The notes: generated from the sequence alone by a model not told the origin. Positions 25,675-37,830 are shown, counted from the first letter of the stretch. The stretch is 64,000 nt of DNA from Diabrotica undecimpunctata (GCF_040954645.1 NC_092807.1:77578021-77642020), one strand, 5' to 3'. Numbers and translations: made by a program.

Positions 25675-27219
25675 TTACTGCACAAAATTTTGATTATTAG
25701 AATTGTCAGATTGTATCTGACCACTTGGATCTGATGTCCTATGTCTTTCCCTACTATGACTTCTACTCACATTTTCTTGCCTTGTACTATTTCGTTCCCT
25801 GTCTTCGCAGCTCCTATTCCTTCGAACACAATTTATCTGTCTGTTATAGTTAGGTCGCTCTGTATTTCTTCTATTGTTAAAATCTTGTCTATTATTATTA
25901 GTACTGTTATTAAAATGTTGTCTATTATTATTACTGTTATTATTATTAAAATTTTGTAAATTATTACCATATCTATTATATGATTGTCTATATTGTTGAT
26001 TATCATTTTTATTATATTGAAAGTTATTATTGTTTTTTCTGTTGTTATTATTACTTGTCATATTGCCTCTTTGTATTCTTTGAATAAAATTAATAAAACT
26101 ATCTATTGTTTGAATATTTTGTACAGTTACGGTTTGCACAACATCAGCATTAAAATGTCTGGATACATTTAAGACTGTTTCATCCTCTCTAAGTGGTGGT
26201 TCTAAATATTTTGCAACTGTTATCAATTTCAATGCATAATCTACCATATTTGATTTTAAATTTTGATTATACTTTCCAAAATATAGAATTTCTCTAAACT
26301 TTGCTTGCTCTAATTCACCCCAATAATAATTTAAAAATTTATTTTCAAATGTTTGAAAGTTATCTAAATCATTTTCAATACTAGCAAACCAAGTTGCTGC
26401 ATTGTCATTTAATGTCAATCTAATATAATCTTTAATATCATTAATATTATTCACAAATCTTAATTTATGTTTTAAACTATTTATGTATACTCTAGGATGC
26501 AAATTTTTTATATTACCAGAGAATTTAATCCCAGTCTCATTTGTTAAATTTAAGTAAGGTCTCCCTATGTCTCTCATTTGTGAAATATGATCTATTCTCT
26601 GTTCCACATTTCTTATTTGATTACTATTTATTTGGATATTTTGTTGTATATCGTCTAATTTTTCTTCTGTGTTTCTCCTGTCTTCGTTAATTTTTACTTC
26701 TAAGTTACATTTCTGTAACTCTATTTTCTGTTCTATATCTATCTTATTATCTTGAATAATCCTCTTTACTTCTGTCCTCTCATTGTCTATCCTTTTCTTG
26801 TAGTCATTCCGTATATTTTTTATTTCATTTGCAACTTTTTTCTCTGCAGCTTCAAGTTTTTTATCCATTTGTTTTTCCATTTGTTTTACAATTTTATTAT
26901 TATTATCTTCTATTTTCTTTTCTAATTTTCTATAATTCTCTTCCAATTTCTGTTCCATTTTTTTCATGTCTTCTTTGACTTCTTGTGAATTCTGTTCCAT
27001 TTTGTGTTCTATTTTTTTCATATTCTCTTCCATTGTCTTGTTCATCTGCATCATTAATGACATCAAAGCTGCCATATTGACATTTTCCTCTCTTTCTGGA
27101 TTCATTTCTGCAGTATCTTGTGGAGCTTGTACTAAACTCTCCTCTTGTATAGGTTGTGTTTCTACTTCCACATCTTCTTCATTCTTTTTGCTTCTTGTAC
27201 CTTTCTTTCCTTGAGACAT
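25675..27219 (-). CDS. Gag protein of B1
   Basis: 514 residues from the ATG at 27219. Residues 1-50 are acidic and Gln-rich. About 60-215 form a long coiled coil (repeats of MEEN/KKMEQK type). About 225-375 form a capsid-like domain that shares a block with family A Gag (FENKFLNYYWG here, FENKFLNYFWG there), plus matching GKY and YAL positions. The C-terminus is Asn/Arg/Gln-rich with a Ser/Arg tail and has no CCHC knuckle. No protease domain follows. The likely role is assembly of RNA-containing particles; copying and integration would need a partner element. The ORF is intact although the element has lost its PPT. Confidence 0.8.
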   Translation of the reverse strand: MSQGKKGTRSKKNEEDVEVETQPIQEESLVQAPQDTAEMNPEREENVNMAALMSLMMQMNKTMEENMKKIEHKMEQNSQEVKEDMKKMEQKLEENYRKLEKKIEDNNNKIVKQMEKQMDKKLEAAEKKVANEIKNIRNDYKKRIDNERTEVKRIIQDNKIDIEQKIELQKCNLEVKINEDRRNTEEKLDDIQQNIQINSNQIRNVEQRIDHISQMRDIGRPYLNLTNETGIKFSGNIKNLHPRVYINSLKHKLRFVNNINDIKDYIRLTLNDNAATWFASIENDLDNFQTFENKFLNYYWGELEQAKFREILYFGKYNQNLKSNMVDYALKLITVAKYLEPPLREDETVLNVSRHFNADVVQTVTVQNIQTIDSFINFIQRIQRGNMTSNNNNRKNNNNFQYNKNDNQQYRQSYNRYGNNLQNFNNNNSNNNRQHFNNSTNNNRQDFNNRRNTERPNYNRQINCVRRNRSCEDRERNSTRQENVSRSHSRERHRTSDPSGQIQSDNSNNQNFVQ

Positions 27220-27339
27220 TTTGAGACTTTATTTGTTCAAATATAATTAAAATAAAATCTATAATTTTTCCTTTCTACTGATAATTAATTTAATTATATG
27301 AGAGCACTTATCTTCCCAAACTAATTCTTTTAAATAGAG

Positions 27340-27362
27340 AGCCACCGCGTTGGGTGCCAAAT
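27340..27362 (-). promoter_or_regulatory. Primer-binding site candidate of B1
   Basis: In coding orientation the 5' LTR ends CATCATAACA and is followed by ATTTGGCACCCAACGCGGTG. It has the TGGCNNCCAA core of a tRNA-Lys-type PBS. Confidence 0.5.
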
Positions 27363-28703
27363 TGTTATGATGTATTTGTTTGTTTGAATGATGAGCAATG
27401 AGTATTTTTAATAATATAATATATAGGGTTTTTATCGCGGTTCTCAAAGAATTAGTTTGTAAGTACTTTTTTAAATTATCTTTATTATAACTATTATGAA
27501 ACACACATATATATCTAACCTAGCCAATGTAAATTTAAAATAAACTATCTTTAGACTAAACTATAAACTAGACAATCTAAAATTTAAACAAAACTATCTT
27601 CAAAATTGAAATTGTTATGACACTAACTAAATTATATTAACAAAATTTTGTACCTTTCTTTCACTAAATGCCTAAATGAACTGTTTTCTACTATATAGAT
27701 TCTAATCACCACTGAATGTCTTCGTACTTCAGTTATCCTTGTTTTTTGTGAAATTACTTTTTCCAATTATCAGCTTCTACCAATTTAAGATATAGTTTTC
27801 TTCACCAGCATTTATACACCACCATCCAAACCAGCAAACACCATTTATATTTATTCTTCTTTTCAATATACCAATATCCAATTATTATAAGTTGATTTAT
27901 ACTAATCTCCAATCATAATATAATTTTAATTCCTTCCAATGTCCATCCAATATTCTTCTAATATACTTTTATAATCTTCAATAATTATTTGTGTATAATT
28001 ATAAATGTGCATTAAATATATGCATAATTTTTAATCTTCATTTAACTCACTATATTAAACAATTGGACTATCTCCAACTAACTTTCATAATAAACTGCTT
28101 GACTTCTGACTAAAAACTGCCATCTTGAATCCAAATCACGGGTATTTATATCTTTTTGGATCCTCTAGAATCATCTGGTAAGAGATCATGTTCCATTCGT
28201 TCTATTAACTTCTATATAGATGTTCTCGAAAAAAATATCTGTTCGATCCACCGCCATAATCATTATTCCAGAATGTTCGACCGTAAACAATGGTCACACT
28301 CTGCACTCTGGAGAATTCGTTAATGTTCCATTGATAATTTTGTTGACATTTAGGCTTTTCAGATCAGAATAAACATTCAAATTAGTAACTAACACTCTAA
28401 TTTAATAAAATCCACATTTCAAACAATATAACCCCACTTTATATTTCTTATCATTCTTAATTTTTATCTGTCACTTCGAGAGTATTTTTGGTTGCCTATG
28501 CACATGGCTCACTTAAATCTATTTACAACATTAAAATACAACTTTTTACAATTATTATATGCTAATTTCTTAAAATGCCCTCACATAAATATATTTTTAT
28601 AAAATTCTCTAGTATTTAACTTCTTAAAATAACCAAATACTTGTTATATCTAAAATTATCTAGTATATAACTTATAAACTATTTTCTATAAACCCCAATC
28701 GTC

Positions 28704-28706
<3 letters not shown>
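27363..28706 (-). repeat. 5' LTR of B1
   Basis: 1344 bp, with TG...CA ends (TGTTATGATG on the plus strand, CGTCACA at 28706). Full length. Confidence 0.88.

Positions 28707-28774
<68 letters not shown>
28707..28774. repeat. (TA)n microsatellite T9
   Basis: TA tract between B1 and the next solo LTR. Confidence 0.95.
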
Positions 28775-28778
<4 letters not shown>

Positions 28779-30167
28779 ATGATGTGTTTTTTTGTTTGAA
28801 TGATGAGCAATGAGTATTTTTAATAATATATAGGGTTTTTATCGCGGTTCTCAAAGAATTAGCTTGTAAGTACTTTTTTAAATTATCTTTATTATAACTA
28901 TTATGAAACACACATATATATCTAACCTAGTCAATGTAAATTTAAAATAAACTATCTTTAAACTGATATTCTTATAAAACTAATTAAATTCTATAGACAA
29001 TCTAAAATTTAAACAAACTATCTTCAAAATTGAAATTGTTATGACACTAACTAAATTATATTAACAAAATTTTGTACCTTTCTTTCACTGAATGCCTAAA
29101 TGAACTATTTTCCACTAAGTATATAGATTCTAATCACCACTGAATGTCTTCGTACTTCAGTTATCCTTGTTTTTTTTTGTGAAATTACTTTTTTCAATTA
29201 TCAGCTTCTACCAATTTAAGATATATTTTTCTTCACCAGCATCTATACACCACCAACCAAACCAGCAAACAGCATTTATATTTATTCTTCTTTTCAATAT
29301 ACCAATATCCAATTATTATAAGTTGATTTATACTAATCTCCAACCACAATATAATTTAATTTCTTCCAATATACTTTTATAATCTGATTCTCTGACTCCA
29401 AATAATCTTTCATATTTCTTACTAAACTTTTCTGACTGACTTGTTGAAAATTCTGAACAATTTACTTCACTAAATGTGTCTAATAACTTTCATAATAAAC
29501 TGGCCTGACTTCTGACTAAAAACTTCCAAAAACTTCTTAAAACTCTTCTGACTGCACTATCTAAAACTTTTCTGACTAAAAACTTTCAAAAACTGCCATA
29601 AACTGCCATCTTGAATCCAAATCACGGGTATTTATATGTTTTGGACATTCTAGAACCATCTCGTAAGAGATCATGTTCTATTCAGTTCTATTTAATACAT
29701 GTCTGAATTTTCTGGAACAAACCATTTCGCAAACATGGCCATCTCCGGAGATCCAGAGAATTCCATTCTTTTCTATTAATAATTTTGTTTACATTTAGGC
29801 TTTTCAGATCAGAATATATAATTAAATTAGTAACTAACACTCTAATTTAATAAAATACACATTTCAAACAATATATTATATAACCCACTTTATATTCGTA
29901 AATATTCTTAAACGTCACTTCAGAGTATAAATATCTGTCAATCTCCGAGAGTATTTTTGGTTGCCTAAGCACATGGCTCACTTATATATATTTACAATAT
30001 TAAAATACAACTTTTTATAATTATTATATGCTAATTTCTTAAAATGCCCTCACATAAATATATTTTTATAAATTTCTCTAGTATATAACTTATTTAAAAT
30101 AATCAAATATCTAATATTATGTAGTATATAACTTATAAATTATTTTCTATAAACCCTAATCGTATCA
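28775..30167 (-). repeat. Solo LTR, family B
   Basis: 1393 bp, TGTTATGATGTG to ATCGTATCA. Clearly related to the B1 LTR but with its own insertions and deletions around 29390-29590. It is therefore not a duplicate of B1. Confidence 0.85.
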
Positions 30168-30187
30168 ATATATATATATATATATAT
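30168..30187. repeat. (TA)n microsatellite T10
   Basis: A short 20-bp TA tract between two solo LTRs. Confidence 0.9.
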
Positions 30188-31544
30188 TGTTATGATGTAT
30201 TGTTTGTTTGAATGATGAGCAATGAGTATTTTTAATAATATAATATATAGGGTTTTTATCGCGGTTCTCAAAGAATTAGTTTGTAAGTACTTTTTTAAAT
30301 TATCTTTATTAGATCTACTATGAAACACACATATATATCTAAACTAGCTAATGTAAATTTAAAATAAACTATCTTTAAATTGAAATTCTTATGAAACTAA
30401 TTAAATTCTATAGACAATGTAAAATTTAAACAAACTATCTTCAAAATTGAAATTGTTATGACACTAACTAAATTATATTAACAAAATTTTTGTACCTTTC
30501 TGTCACTGAATGCCTAAATGAACTGTTTTCCACTATATAGATTATAATCACTACTCAAATGTCTTCTTCTCAGCTTCGGTTATCCTTGTTTTTATGAAAT
30601 TACTTTTTCCAATTATCAGCTTCCACCAATTTAAGATATTTTTCTTCACAGCATTTATAAACCACCAAGCAAACCAGCAAACAGCATTTATATTTATTCT
30701 TCTTTTCTATATACCAATATCCAATCACCAAATATATTATTTAATTTTAATATTCAATTAATACTTCTTCCATTATCCAATTATCATTTATACATAACAT
30801 AATTTTTAATCTTCAATATTATTTTCTTTATACTGTTTCTTAATATTGATTTAACTCACTATATTGAACAATTGTAACTGATTGACTGCCTCTAACTAAT
30901 TTTCATACTAAAAAACTCATAACTGATTGACTAACTGAATGGACTTTCTTACTAAACTGCCGTCTTGAATCCAAATCACGGGTATTTATATCTTTTCAAT
31001 CTTCCAGAACCATTTGGTAAGAAATCATGTCCGATTTATTCCATTAAACACATGTCTGAATTTTCTGGAAACAGTATATTCACAGTGATCCACAGACATA
31101 ACTATTATTCCCGAATGTTCGACCGTAAACAAAGGTCAAATTCTGCATTCTGGAGAATTCCTTAATTTTCTATTGATAATTTTGTTGACATTTAGGCTTT
31201 TCAGATCAGAATAAACACTTAAATCATTAACTTCACATTCTAATTTAATAAACTACACATTTTATTATTATAACCCCACTTTATATTCACAACCATTCCT
31301 TAAATGTCGCTTCAGAGTATGTATATCTGGTTGCCTCGTCACATGGCTCACTTAAATATATTTACAACATTATAATTATATAAAAAAATACTTTTTATAT
31401 GCTAATTTCTTAAAAATGCCCTCACATAAATAATTTTTATATAATTCTCTAGTATATAACTTATTAAAATAACCAAATACTTTTCATATCTAATATTATG
31501 TAGTATATAATTTATAAATTATTGTCTTTAAACACCAATCATAT

Positions 31545-31546
<2 letters not shown>
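30188..31546 (-). repeat. Solo LTR, family B
   Basis: 1359 bp, TGTTATGATG to ATCATATCA. Diverged from the other B LTRs throughout its right half. TA tracts on both sides. Confidence 0.85.

Positions 31547-31626
<80 letters not shown>
31547..31626. repeat. (TA)n microsatellite T11
   Basis: TA tract ending the chain of LTRs. Confidence 0.95.
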
Positions 31627-31629
<3 letters not shown>

Positions 31630-32245
31630 AACAACACAGTTTATTAGGGCTGTAGTCAGTAGGTTTGGCCGGGATGTTATAGAAACACTCTTTTGACTTT
31701 TGGTCGAGCTTTCGGAATTCTTTTATTCCTTCTTCAAGACACTGTAATTAGAAGAAAGTGTAAATATTTACAACATATCTCAAATTGTCATTACAACTTA
31801 CTAGTCGTTGAGATTATTTTTCTAAAGCTACGACACTCAACATTAAAAACACACATATAAAATATAACATTTAAAATAATGGACAATATACATTTTAAAA
31901 TTTAGTTGGAAAGTTAAAATTTTGTTAGTGACATCTTTTCATGGTGTGTTTTGACTGATCCATAGAGAACAGAAAAAAAAAACAAAAATAGTGTGATTAA
32001 AAAGTAATTAGGAGTTCTTGCTATTATATTAATGGAAGTAGTATCTTAAACCTGTCTTGATAGTATGCAACATGTTTTGTATGCAGGTGTATTACGGTGT
32101 GTATATGTAAAAGTAAATCTTTATTTTATTTTTGATGTTTTGTCAGTAAGTAACAATAAATGTTACTGAATGAATGAATGTTATAAAATATAAAAATCGG
32201 TTTATTGTCCGGAATTGTTGGAGATGCTGTCTTTGCCATTGCTTG
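31627..32245. other. Non-coding; single arm resembling a foldback element
   Basis: 31627-31760 looks like one arm of an FB1-type element. It is bounded by TA and carries a (C)TTGAAGA-hairpin-GAAA motif on the minus strand (31710-31738). No matching second arm was found. The rest shows no gene. Confidence 0.4.
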
Positions 32246-32539
32246 CATTACACCAGGGGTCGGCAACACGTGTCGATCTTAACCTTAGTTCGAGTCGCTC
32301 GTCGTGCGAATCGAGTTAAATAAAAAGTATGACATATATAAACATATATAAAGTAGTTAGATAGACCCTTGAATTATTCGAAATTATCCGATGGTCCACG
32401 AAATTATCCGAAAATCGGATAATTATACAGACATTGGCAACACTGCGTGCGATGACCCCGGCCGTCTCGAACCCCGGCCCTCTCGAACCCCGGCCGTCTC
32501 GGTATCGCTAAAACGTGCCGGGGCTGAAAATATTTATCT

Positions 32540-32900
32540 TTACCTTCTTCTTCAGGTTCCTTCTTCTATCGGAGGTTGCAAATCATCATCGCTATTTTAA
32601 TTTTATTGGCTACGCTTCTGAACAATTCGAATGAGCTGCAACCGAACCACTGTCTCAAATTTCTTAGCCAGGATATTTTGCGTCGTCCTGGGTTTCTCTT
32701 CCCTTGTATCTTCCCTTGCATAATTAATCCAAGTAATACGTACTTCTCGCCCCTCATTATATGACCCAGATATTGAAACTTTCTAATTTTAACAGTTTTT
32801 ATGACTTCACATTCTTTCTTCATTCTTTGTAACTTCTCTATATTAGTTACTTTTTCAGTCCACGATATTCTGTGGATTCTCCTGTAGCACCACATCTCAA
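32540..32900 (-). pseudogene. LINE ORF2 C-terminal fragment nested in the hAT element
   Basis: The minus-strand frame 32566-32895 reads CYRRIHRISWTEKVTN, then QYLGHIMRGEKY, then GKRNPGRRKISWLRNL. This is the C-terminal region of endonuclease-RT proteins of RTE/Jockey-like LINEs. 5'-truncated, lying in the 5' untranslated part of the hAT element. Confidence 0.75.
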
Positions 32901-33086
32901 AGGAGTTTAATTTTTTGATTTCAGACTGTTTTATTGTCCATCTTTACCACAAGTGCGCAATTCTTAGTCTTCACTGGCGGTTGTCGCCTAAACGTGCTTA
33001 TCGGCTTAGTTACTATTATTTGTTAGTCCCTTCACGAGTGCTAGAACATAGTTTTAATCGTGACGTGAACCCATTATTTATAAAAA

Positions 33087-35020
33087 TGAATCCTTCAAAG
33101 AAATCAAAAGTTTATCACTTTCATATAGAGTGGGAAGACAATTATTTTTTTACTCAAGTGAAAGGCAAGTGTATATGTCTATTGTGCCACGCAAGTATTA
33201 CAGTTGGAAAAAAAGGTAACGTCGAAAGACATTTTAATAGTACTCATCCGAAAATAAACATAGAATATCCCGCCAATAGTAGCATCCGAAAAGAGAAAGT
33301 GAAACAGTTGAAAAATCAGTTAGTTAGGCAGCAGTCTGTTATTACAAGTCAGCGATAAAACTAAAGCCACCACTCTAGCATCTTACAAAGTGTCTCAAGC
33401 TATTGCCAAAAAGGTAGTTAGGCAGCAGTCTGTTATTACAAGTCAGCGATAAAACTAAAGCCACCACTCTAGCATCTTACAAAGTGTCTCAAGCTATTGC
33501 CAAAAAGAAGGAACCCTTTGAAGATGGCGAGTACATCAAGGAATGTTTTGTAGAAGCTGCAAACTGCCTATTTGAAGGTTTTAAAAATAAATACGAAATA
33601 ATGTCGGCTATAAACTCTCTCCAGCTTTCAGCGCGAACCGTAACTAGACGAGTGGAAAATAAGTCAGAAGATCTTGTTTCCCAGATGAAGATGGACTTAG
33701 AGCGATATATTTTCTTCTCCTTACAATTTTACGAGTCCTCAGATATTAGTGATACGTCGTAACTAGCCATATTTGTCAGAATGATATTCGATGATTTTAC
33801 TGCTAATGAAGAACTTGTTAAAATGATTCCTTTAAAAGGGCGGACTCGAGGTGAAGAGAAGACACATTTTCTTCCGTTCAAGATTATTTTATCTCTGAAA
33901 ACATTCCACTTCAGAAACTGGTTGGCATTACAACTGACGGAGCCCCAGCGTTTACTGGAGTGCATAACGGATTCATTTCCCTTTGCCGCGAAGATGACAC
34001 GTTTACAAATTTTTTAACATACCACTGCATCGTGCATCAGCAAGCACTTTGTGGTAAATTTTTAAATGCCGACAATGTTATGAAAGTCGTTGTTAAACTT
34101 GTAAACCAAGTAAGAGCTCATGCTTTGCAGAGAAGACAGTTCCGAACTCTAATTGCAGAAATGAATCTAGAATACGGAGAATTGCTTCTGCATACAGATA
34201 TACGCTAAGCAAGGGGAAGATTCTTCGGCGCTTTTATGAGCTCCTACCAGCTTTAATCGCTTTTCTTAAGGAGCGTAAAGAAGACTATTCAACATTAGAA
34301 GAACTCATGGTTGAGAGATTTTGGATTCTTGACCGATATCACAGGAAAGTTGAATGAACTAAATTTGCAGCTTCAGGGTAAAGAAAAAAGTATTCTTCAA
34401 ATGATTTCCGAAGTAAAGTCATTTATTGCGAAACTTGAACTATGGGAAAAAATCTACTGGAAGGAAATTTAAATAATTTTCCTTGTTTAAAAGAAGTAAT
34501 CGAAAAACAAGTAGTAAACGTTCAACCTTACACAGGAGAGGGGCATATAGAAATGTTGACCAGACTGAGGCACGAATTCGATACCCGATTTAGTGACTTC
34601 AACAAAATTGAAGCGATTGCTCAGTTTGTATCTTATCCGTACATGCCCCTCGATGCAGAAAGCTTATCCCAAACCATCGAACAGCATTTCAGCCAAAGCA
34701 GACCAGAGACTGAATTAGAAATAGTCACACTGCAGAATGATTTGTGTTTGAAGAGCGTTGCCGGAAAAGAAAATTTTTGGTGTCTATTGTCCGAACAGAA
34801 ATACCCAATCTTAGTCAATGTAGCTTTGAAAATTAGTGCCCTGTTTTGTTCCACCTACCTTTGTGAATCAACTTTTTCAAACATGAAGTTCATTAAAAAC
34901 AAATACAGAAGCCGACTAACGGATGAACATCTGGACTCGTGTATTAGACTAGGAATAACAAACTACCAACCGGATGTTGAAAAACTAACAGACATGATGG
35001 ACTGTCAATCCTCCAATTAA
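33087..35020 (+). pseudogene. hAT transposase (BED finger to hATC domain), broken
   Basis: The start ATG at 33087 opens a frame with a BED-type zinc finger (CICLLCHASI ... ERHFNSTHP). It stops after about 90 codons at 33356-33358 near the start of a 94-bp tandem duplication. Later pieces are in different frames: 33484-33762, 33781-34017, 33960-34208 and 34442-35020. The last contains the hATC dimerisation block (CSTYLCESTFSNMKFIKNKY). Several frameshifts make it inactive. The overall order and length resemble ZBED/GTF2IRD2-like hAT transposases. Confidence 0.85.
33321..33508 (+). repeat. 94-bp tandem duplication in hAT transposase
   Basis: Two adjacent copies starting 'tagttaggcagcagtctgtt' at 33321 and 33415. 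The unit is not a multiple of three, so the duplication shifts the frame. Confidence 0.9.
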
Positions 35021-35207
35021 AACAAAATACCCTTGTATTTTTTTTTTTCACTATGTTTAGTTTTTACTTCCTGTTCTCTTAAGTGTACGTCTATAATAAA
35101 GGTTTTTAAAACAAGGTAGATCTTTGGTGCTTGGGATTTTTTTTTTAGTAACTCTTTCCTGTAGTGTGGTTGCCGACCCCAGCATTACACTGTAGTTCAA
35201 CGTTCAA

Positions 35208-37830
35208 CGGTTGTTAGTATGGGAGCTTATGGTTACATTTCTTCTCCCTCCTCTGGATATAACTTTGTCTTCGAAGTTTTTAATGTTTGGGCTAGTAGTT
35301 CTTCCAAAATTTGGATTTGTGCCATGTCTAGCTTGGGTTGTGGTAAATTAGCAGTCATCTCGATAGGTTGGATTTGTCCGTGCGTCTCTGGGATTCTCAG
35401 TTTTTTTATTTTTATTTCGTGGTTTGCTACAATAAGTTCCATGGGTATGATATCTGGTACGTGGATTTCTTGATTTGACTTTTTGTTAAATTTGATGCCA
35501 TCTATGGTAATGGATTCATTTGTGGTAAGGATGCTGCTGGATTTGATCGTTTGTTTCCTAATATTTATTGGTTCTACTATTCCCAATAATATCGCACTGT
35601 TGGTTTCTTGAAACAAATTTTCTTTGGCTATACAAACAAATTCCCCAAGAACAAGCAGGCTTTGTTAAAGGGAAGGGTACGAGAGAGCAAATCCTTAATA
35701 TGCGGCAGCTCATAGAAAAGGCCCGCGAATTTAAAATTCCAATAATAATCTGTTTTCTAGACTACCAAAAGGCATTTGATTGTGTGAAGTGGGAAGTTCT
35801 CTGGACAGTTCTTCATGAGATGGGAGTTCCAGATCATTTGGCAATATTAATTAAAAACTTATACGAAGATAACTCAGTTAAAATAAGAATTGAAAACCAG
35901 CAATCTGATACCTTCAAAACCAGCAGAGGTGTACGACAAGGGTGCATACTATCTCCAGACCTGTTCAATTTATATGGAGAATACATAATGAGGAACGCAC
36001 TCGATGGATGGAGAGGCGGCATCTCCATTGCAGGAAAAAAGATCTCAAACTTAAGATTCGCAGACGATACAACACTGATAGCAACATCTGAAGAGGAGAT
36101 GTCGAGACTGATAAAGAGAGTAGAAACCGAAAGCAACAAGTGTGGGCTCAAGATTAATAATCAGAAAACAAAAATCATGATTGTGGACCACGCGAATATC
36201 CTCCAAACAACAGGCGCCCTAAATCAATTCGAGAAAGTAGACGAGTTCACGTATCTAGGATCTTCCTTAAGCAATACAGCCTACTCCCATACGGAAATTC
36301 GCAGAAGAATAGGGATGGCCAAGAACGCGATGAGTCGACTGTCAAAAATATGGAAGGACCGCTCTTTATCCAAAAAACTCAAAATGAGACTGGTACGGAC
36401 ACTCATTTTTTCAATCTTCAGTTACGGTGCCGAAACATGGACAATAAAATCAGAGGATAGGAAAAGGATTGACGCATTCGAAATGTGGTGCTGGAGACGA
36501 ATGCTACGCGTCTCGTGGACGGAGCACAGATCCAATCAGTCGATTCTCGAAGAGCTAAACATTCAGACCAGACTCTCCTCTCAGTGTCTTGCAAATGTTT
36601 TAAAGTTTTTTGGCCACATTGCGAGAAGAGACAATGACAACTTAGAAAGACTAATTGTGTGCGGAAACGTAGAAGGACGTAGAGGCAGAGGACGCTCACC
36701 TATCCGATGGTCAGATCAAGTACAGAAAGCCACTGGAGAGACGTTTTCTGAGTCCATGAGAGCAGCCCAAAATCGCAAGAGATGGAGAGAATTGACAGCC
36801 CGCATTGTAGGAAATCACGATCCTCAGCAATGAGGAAACGACAAGAGAGAGATACTTTTAGTGCAATTCTTGACATTTGGTATCGTACATTGGGACCTTA
36901 CTGGTTTCGTGCATATGATGTTCTCAGCTTTTCTTGTGCAGATCTCGAACCATTTATTATTGGTATGATAATGTGCTGATGGAAGAATCATAATATGGTC
37001 TACATTTGGATAAATTTAGGATAAATTTTAAATGTGTTGTGGGATTGTTCGTAGAGGATAGGGATTTTGATTATTATGAGCATAGTTCATTGTGTGACAC
37101 AAACTAATGTTTTAGATAGTTCAACTAGTTCATATGGGTGTTCGTCATTTACTAATAAAGAATTTCTGGAATAAATTTTTAAGAGATTTACTTTAAGATT
37201 TTCAAGTTCTTTTAATGTAAACAATTCAATATTGGAGATGTCTAGATGGGATAAAGAGATGGTTCTGATTAATTTCATCAAAAATTCGTATATGTTTTGA
37301 AGGTTTAATATTTCGTTCTGTAATGCAACATATCCGTCGAGGTCAGCTGACAGCTTGTTAATTGTGGATGTAAGCAAGCCATTATTTTTATTTAAGTTTA
37401 TTAAGAGTTTTTCGAATCTCGTATCGCTGGCTTGTCCATACGAGATCTGATTATTAAGTGTTTTTATTATCTCGTTTTGTTTCATTTCTATAGCGGTAAT
37501 ATGGGTTTTTAGTCTGAGTATAGGTCTAAATCTGAGTCGTCTGGGTTTCCTGTAATATATTTTAGGGCTGTACCTAGAAAGTTGAAAAGTCCTCTTTTTA
37601 TGTTCTTTTACGTGTAATTTTGTGTAGGTCGTCTTCTGCTTGTTGTTGTAGATGTTTGTATTGAGTGTATAGTGACGAAAGTGGTCCTCGTTTTAGTTGG
37701 TCTTTAAAATAGTCTATTGGGCTACTGTTTAGGGTTTCTTCTAGTTTTTCTAAGTCAATGTGCAGAAATTGTCTATGGTAGTGAGAAATTTCGTGAGATT
37801 TGCCCATATCTTCGGCATAGTAACCATTAT
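35208..37830 (-). pseudogene. Env-like gene of a gypsy/errantivirus-like element, interrupted
   Basis: Pieces on the minus strand, in order from 37807: an N-terminal segment (37598-37807) ending in a basic run, a frameshift near 37600, a fusion-peptide-like stretch, then a helical segment (37087-37485). A Cys-containing stretch follows near 36850-36960, and after a LINE insertion the C-terminal part (35233-35616). This order resembles F-protein-like Env of insect errantiviruses. At least one frameshift and a 1.2 kb LINE insertion make it non-functional. The Env call is from pattern resemblance. It lies just downstream of the integrase, as expected for this group. Confidence 0.55.
35620..36840 (+). 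mobile_element. RTE-like LINE, 5'-truncated, inserted in env
   Basis: One open frame (in-frame from about 35640 to the stop at 36831-36833) covers RT from EQAGFVKGKGTREQI onward. It includes FLDYQKAFDCV, RGVRQGCILSPDLFN, the catalytic FADDTTLI and a C-terminal GRRGRGRSPIRW segment with a final basic tail. No endonuclease domain. The frame is undamaged over about 400 codons, so insertion is fairly recent. Upstream open codons from 35568 belong to env read antisense and are not part of the LINE. Confidence 0.8.

Larger units (their letters stand above)
24383..28706 (-). mobile_element. Non-autonomous LTR retrotransposon B1 (gag only)
   Basis: A minus-strand gag ORF lies between two family B LTRs: 5' LTR 27363-28706 (1344 bp) and 3' LTR 24383 to about 25616. 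The 3' LTR lacks its first 110 or so bp in coding orientation, and no PPT is found. A deletion joins 'cttaaaatgc' to the sequence downstream of gag at about 25616. The LTRs also differ by a rearranged segment near 24562-24605 and 27541-27572, so B1 is older than A1 and A2. There is no protease, RT or integrase. Both outer flanks are (TA)n. Confidence 0.88.
32254..35182 (+). mobile_element. hAT DNA transposon, decayed
   Basis: The left end CAGGGGTCGGCAAC and the right end GTTGCCGACCCCAG are 14-bp inverted repeats with one mismatch, typical of hAT elements. The 8-bp target duplication cattacac lies at 32246-32253 and 35183-35190. The interior holds a BED zinc-finger transposase in pieces and a nested LINE fragment. 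Confidence 0.92.
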
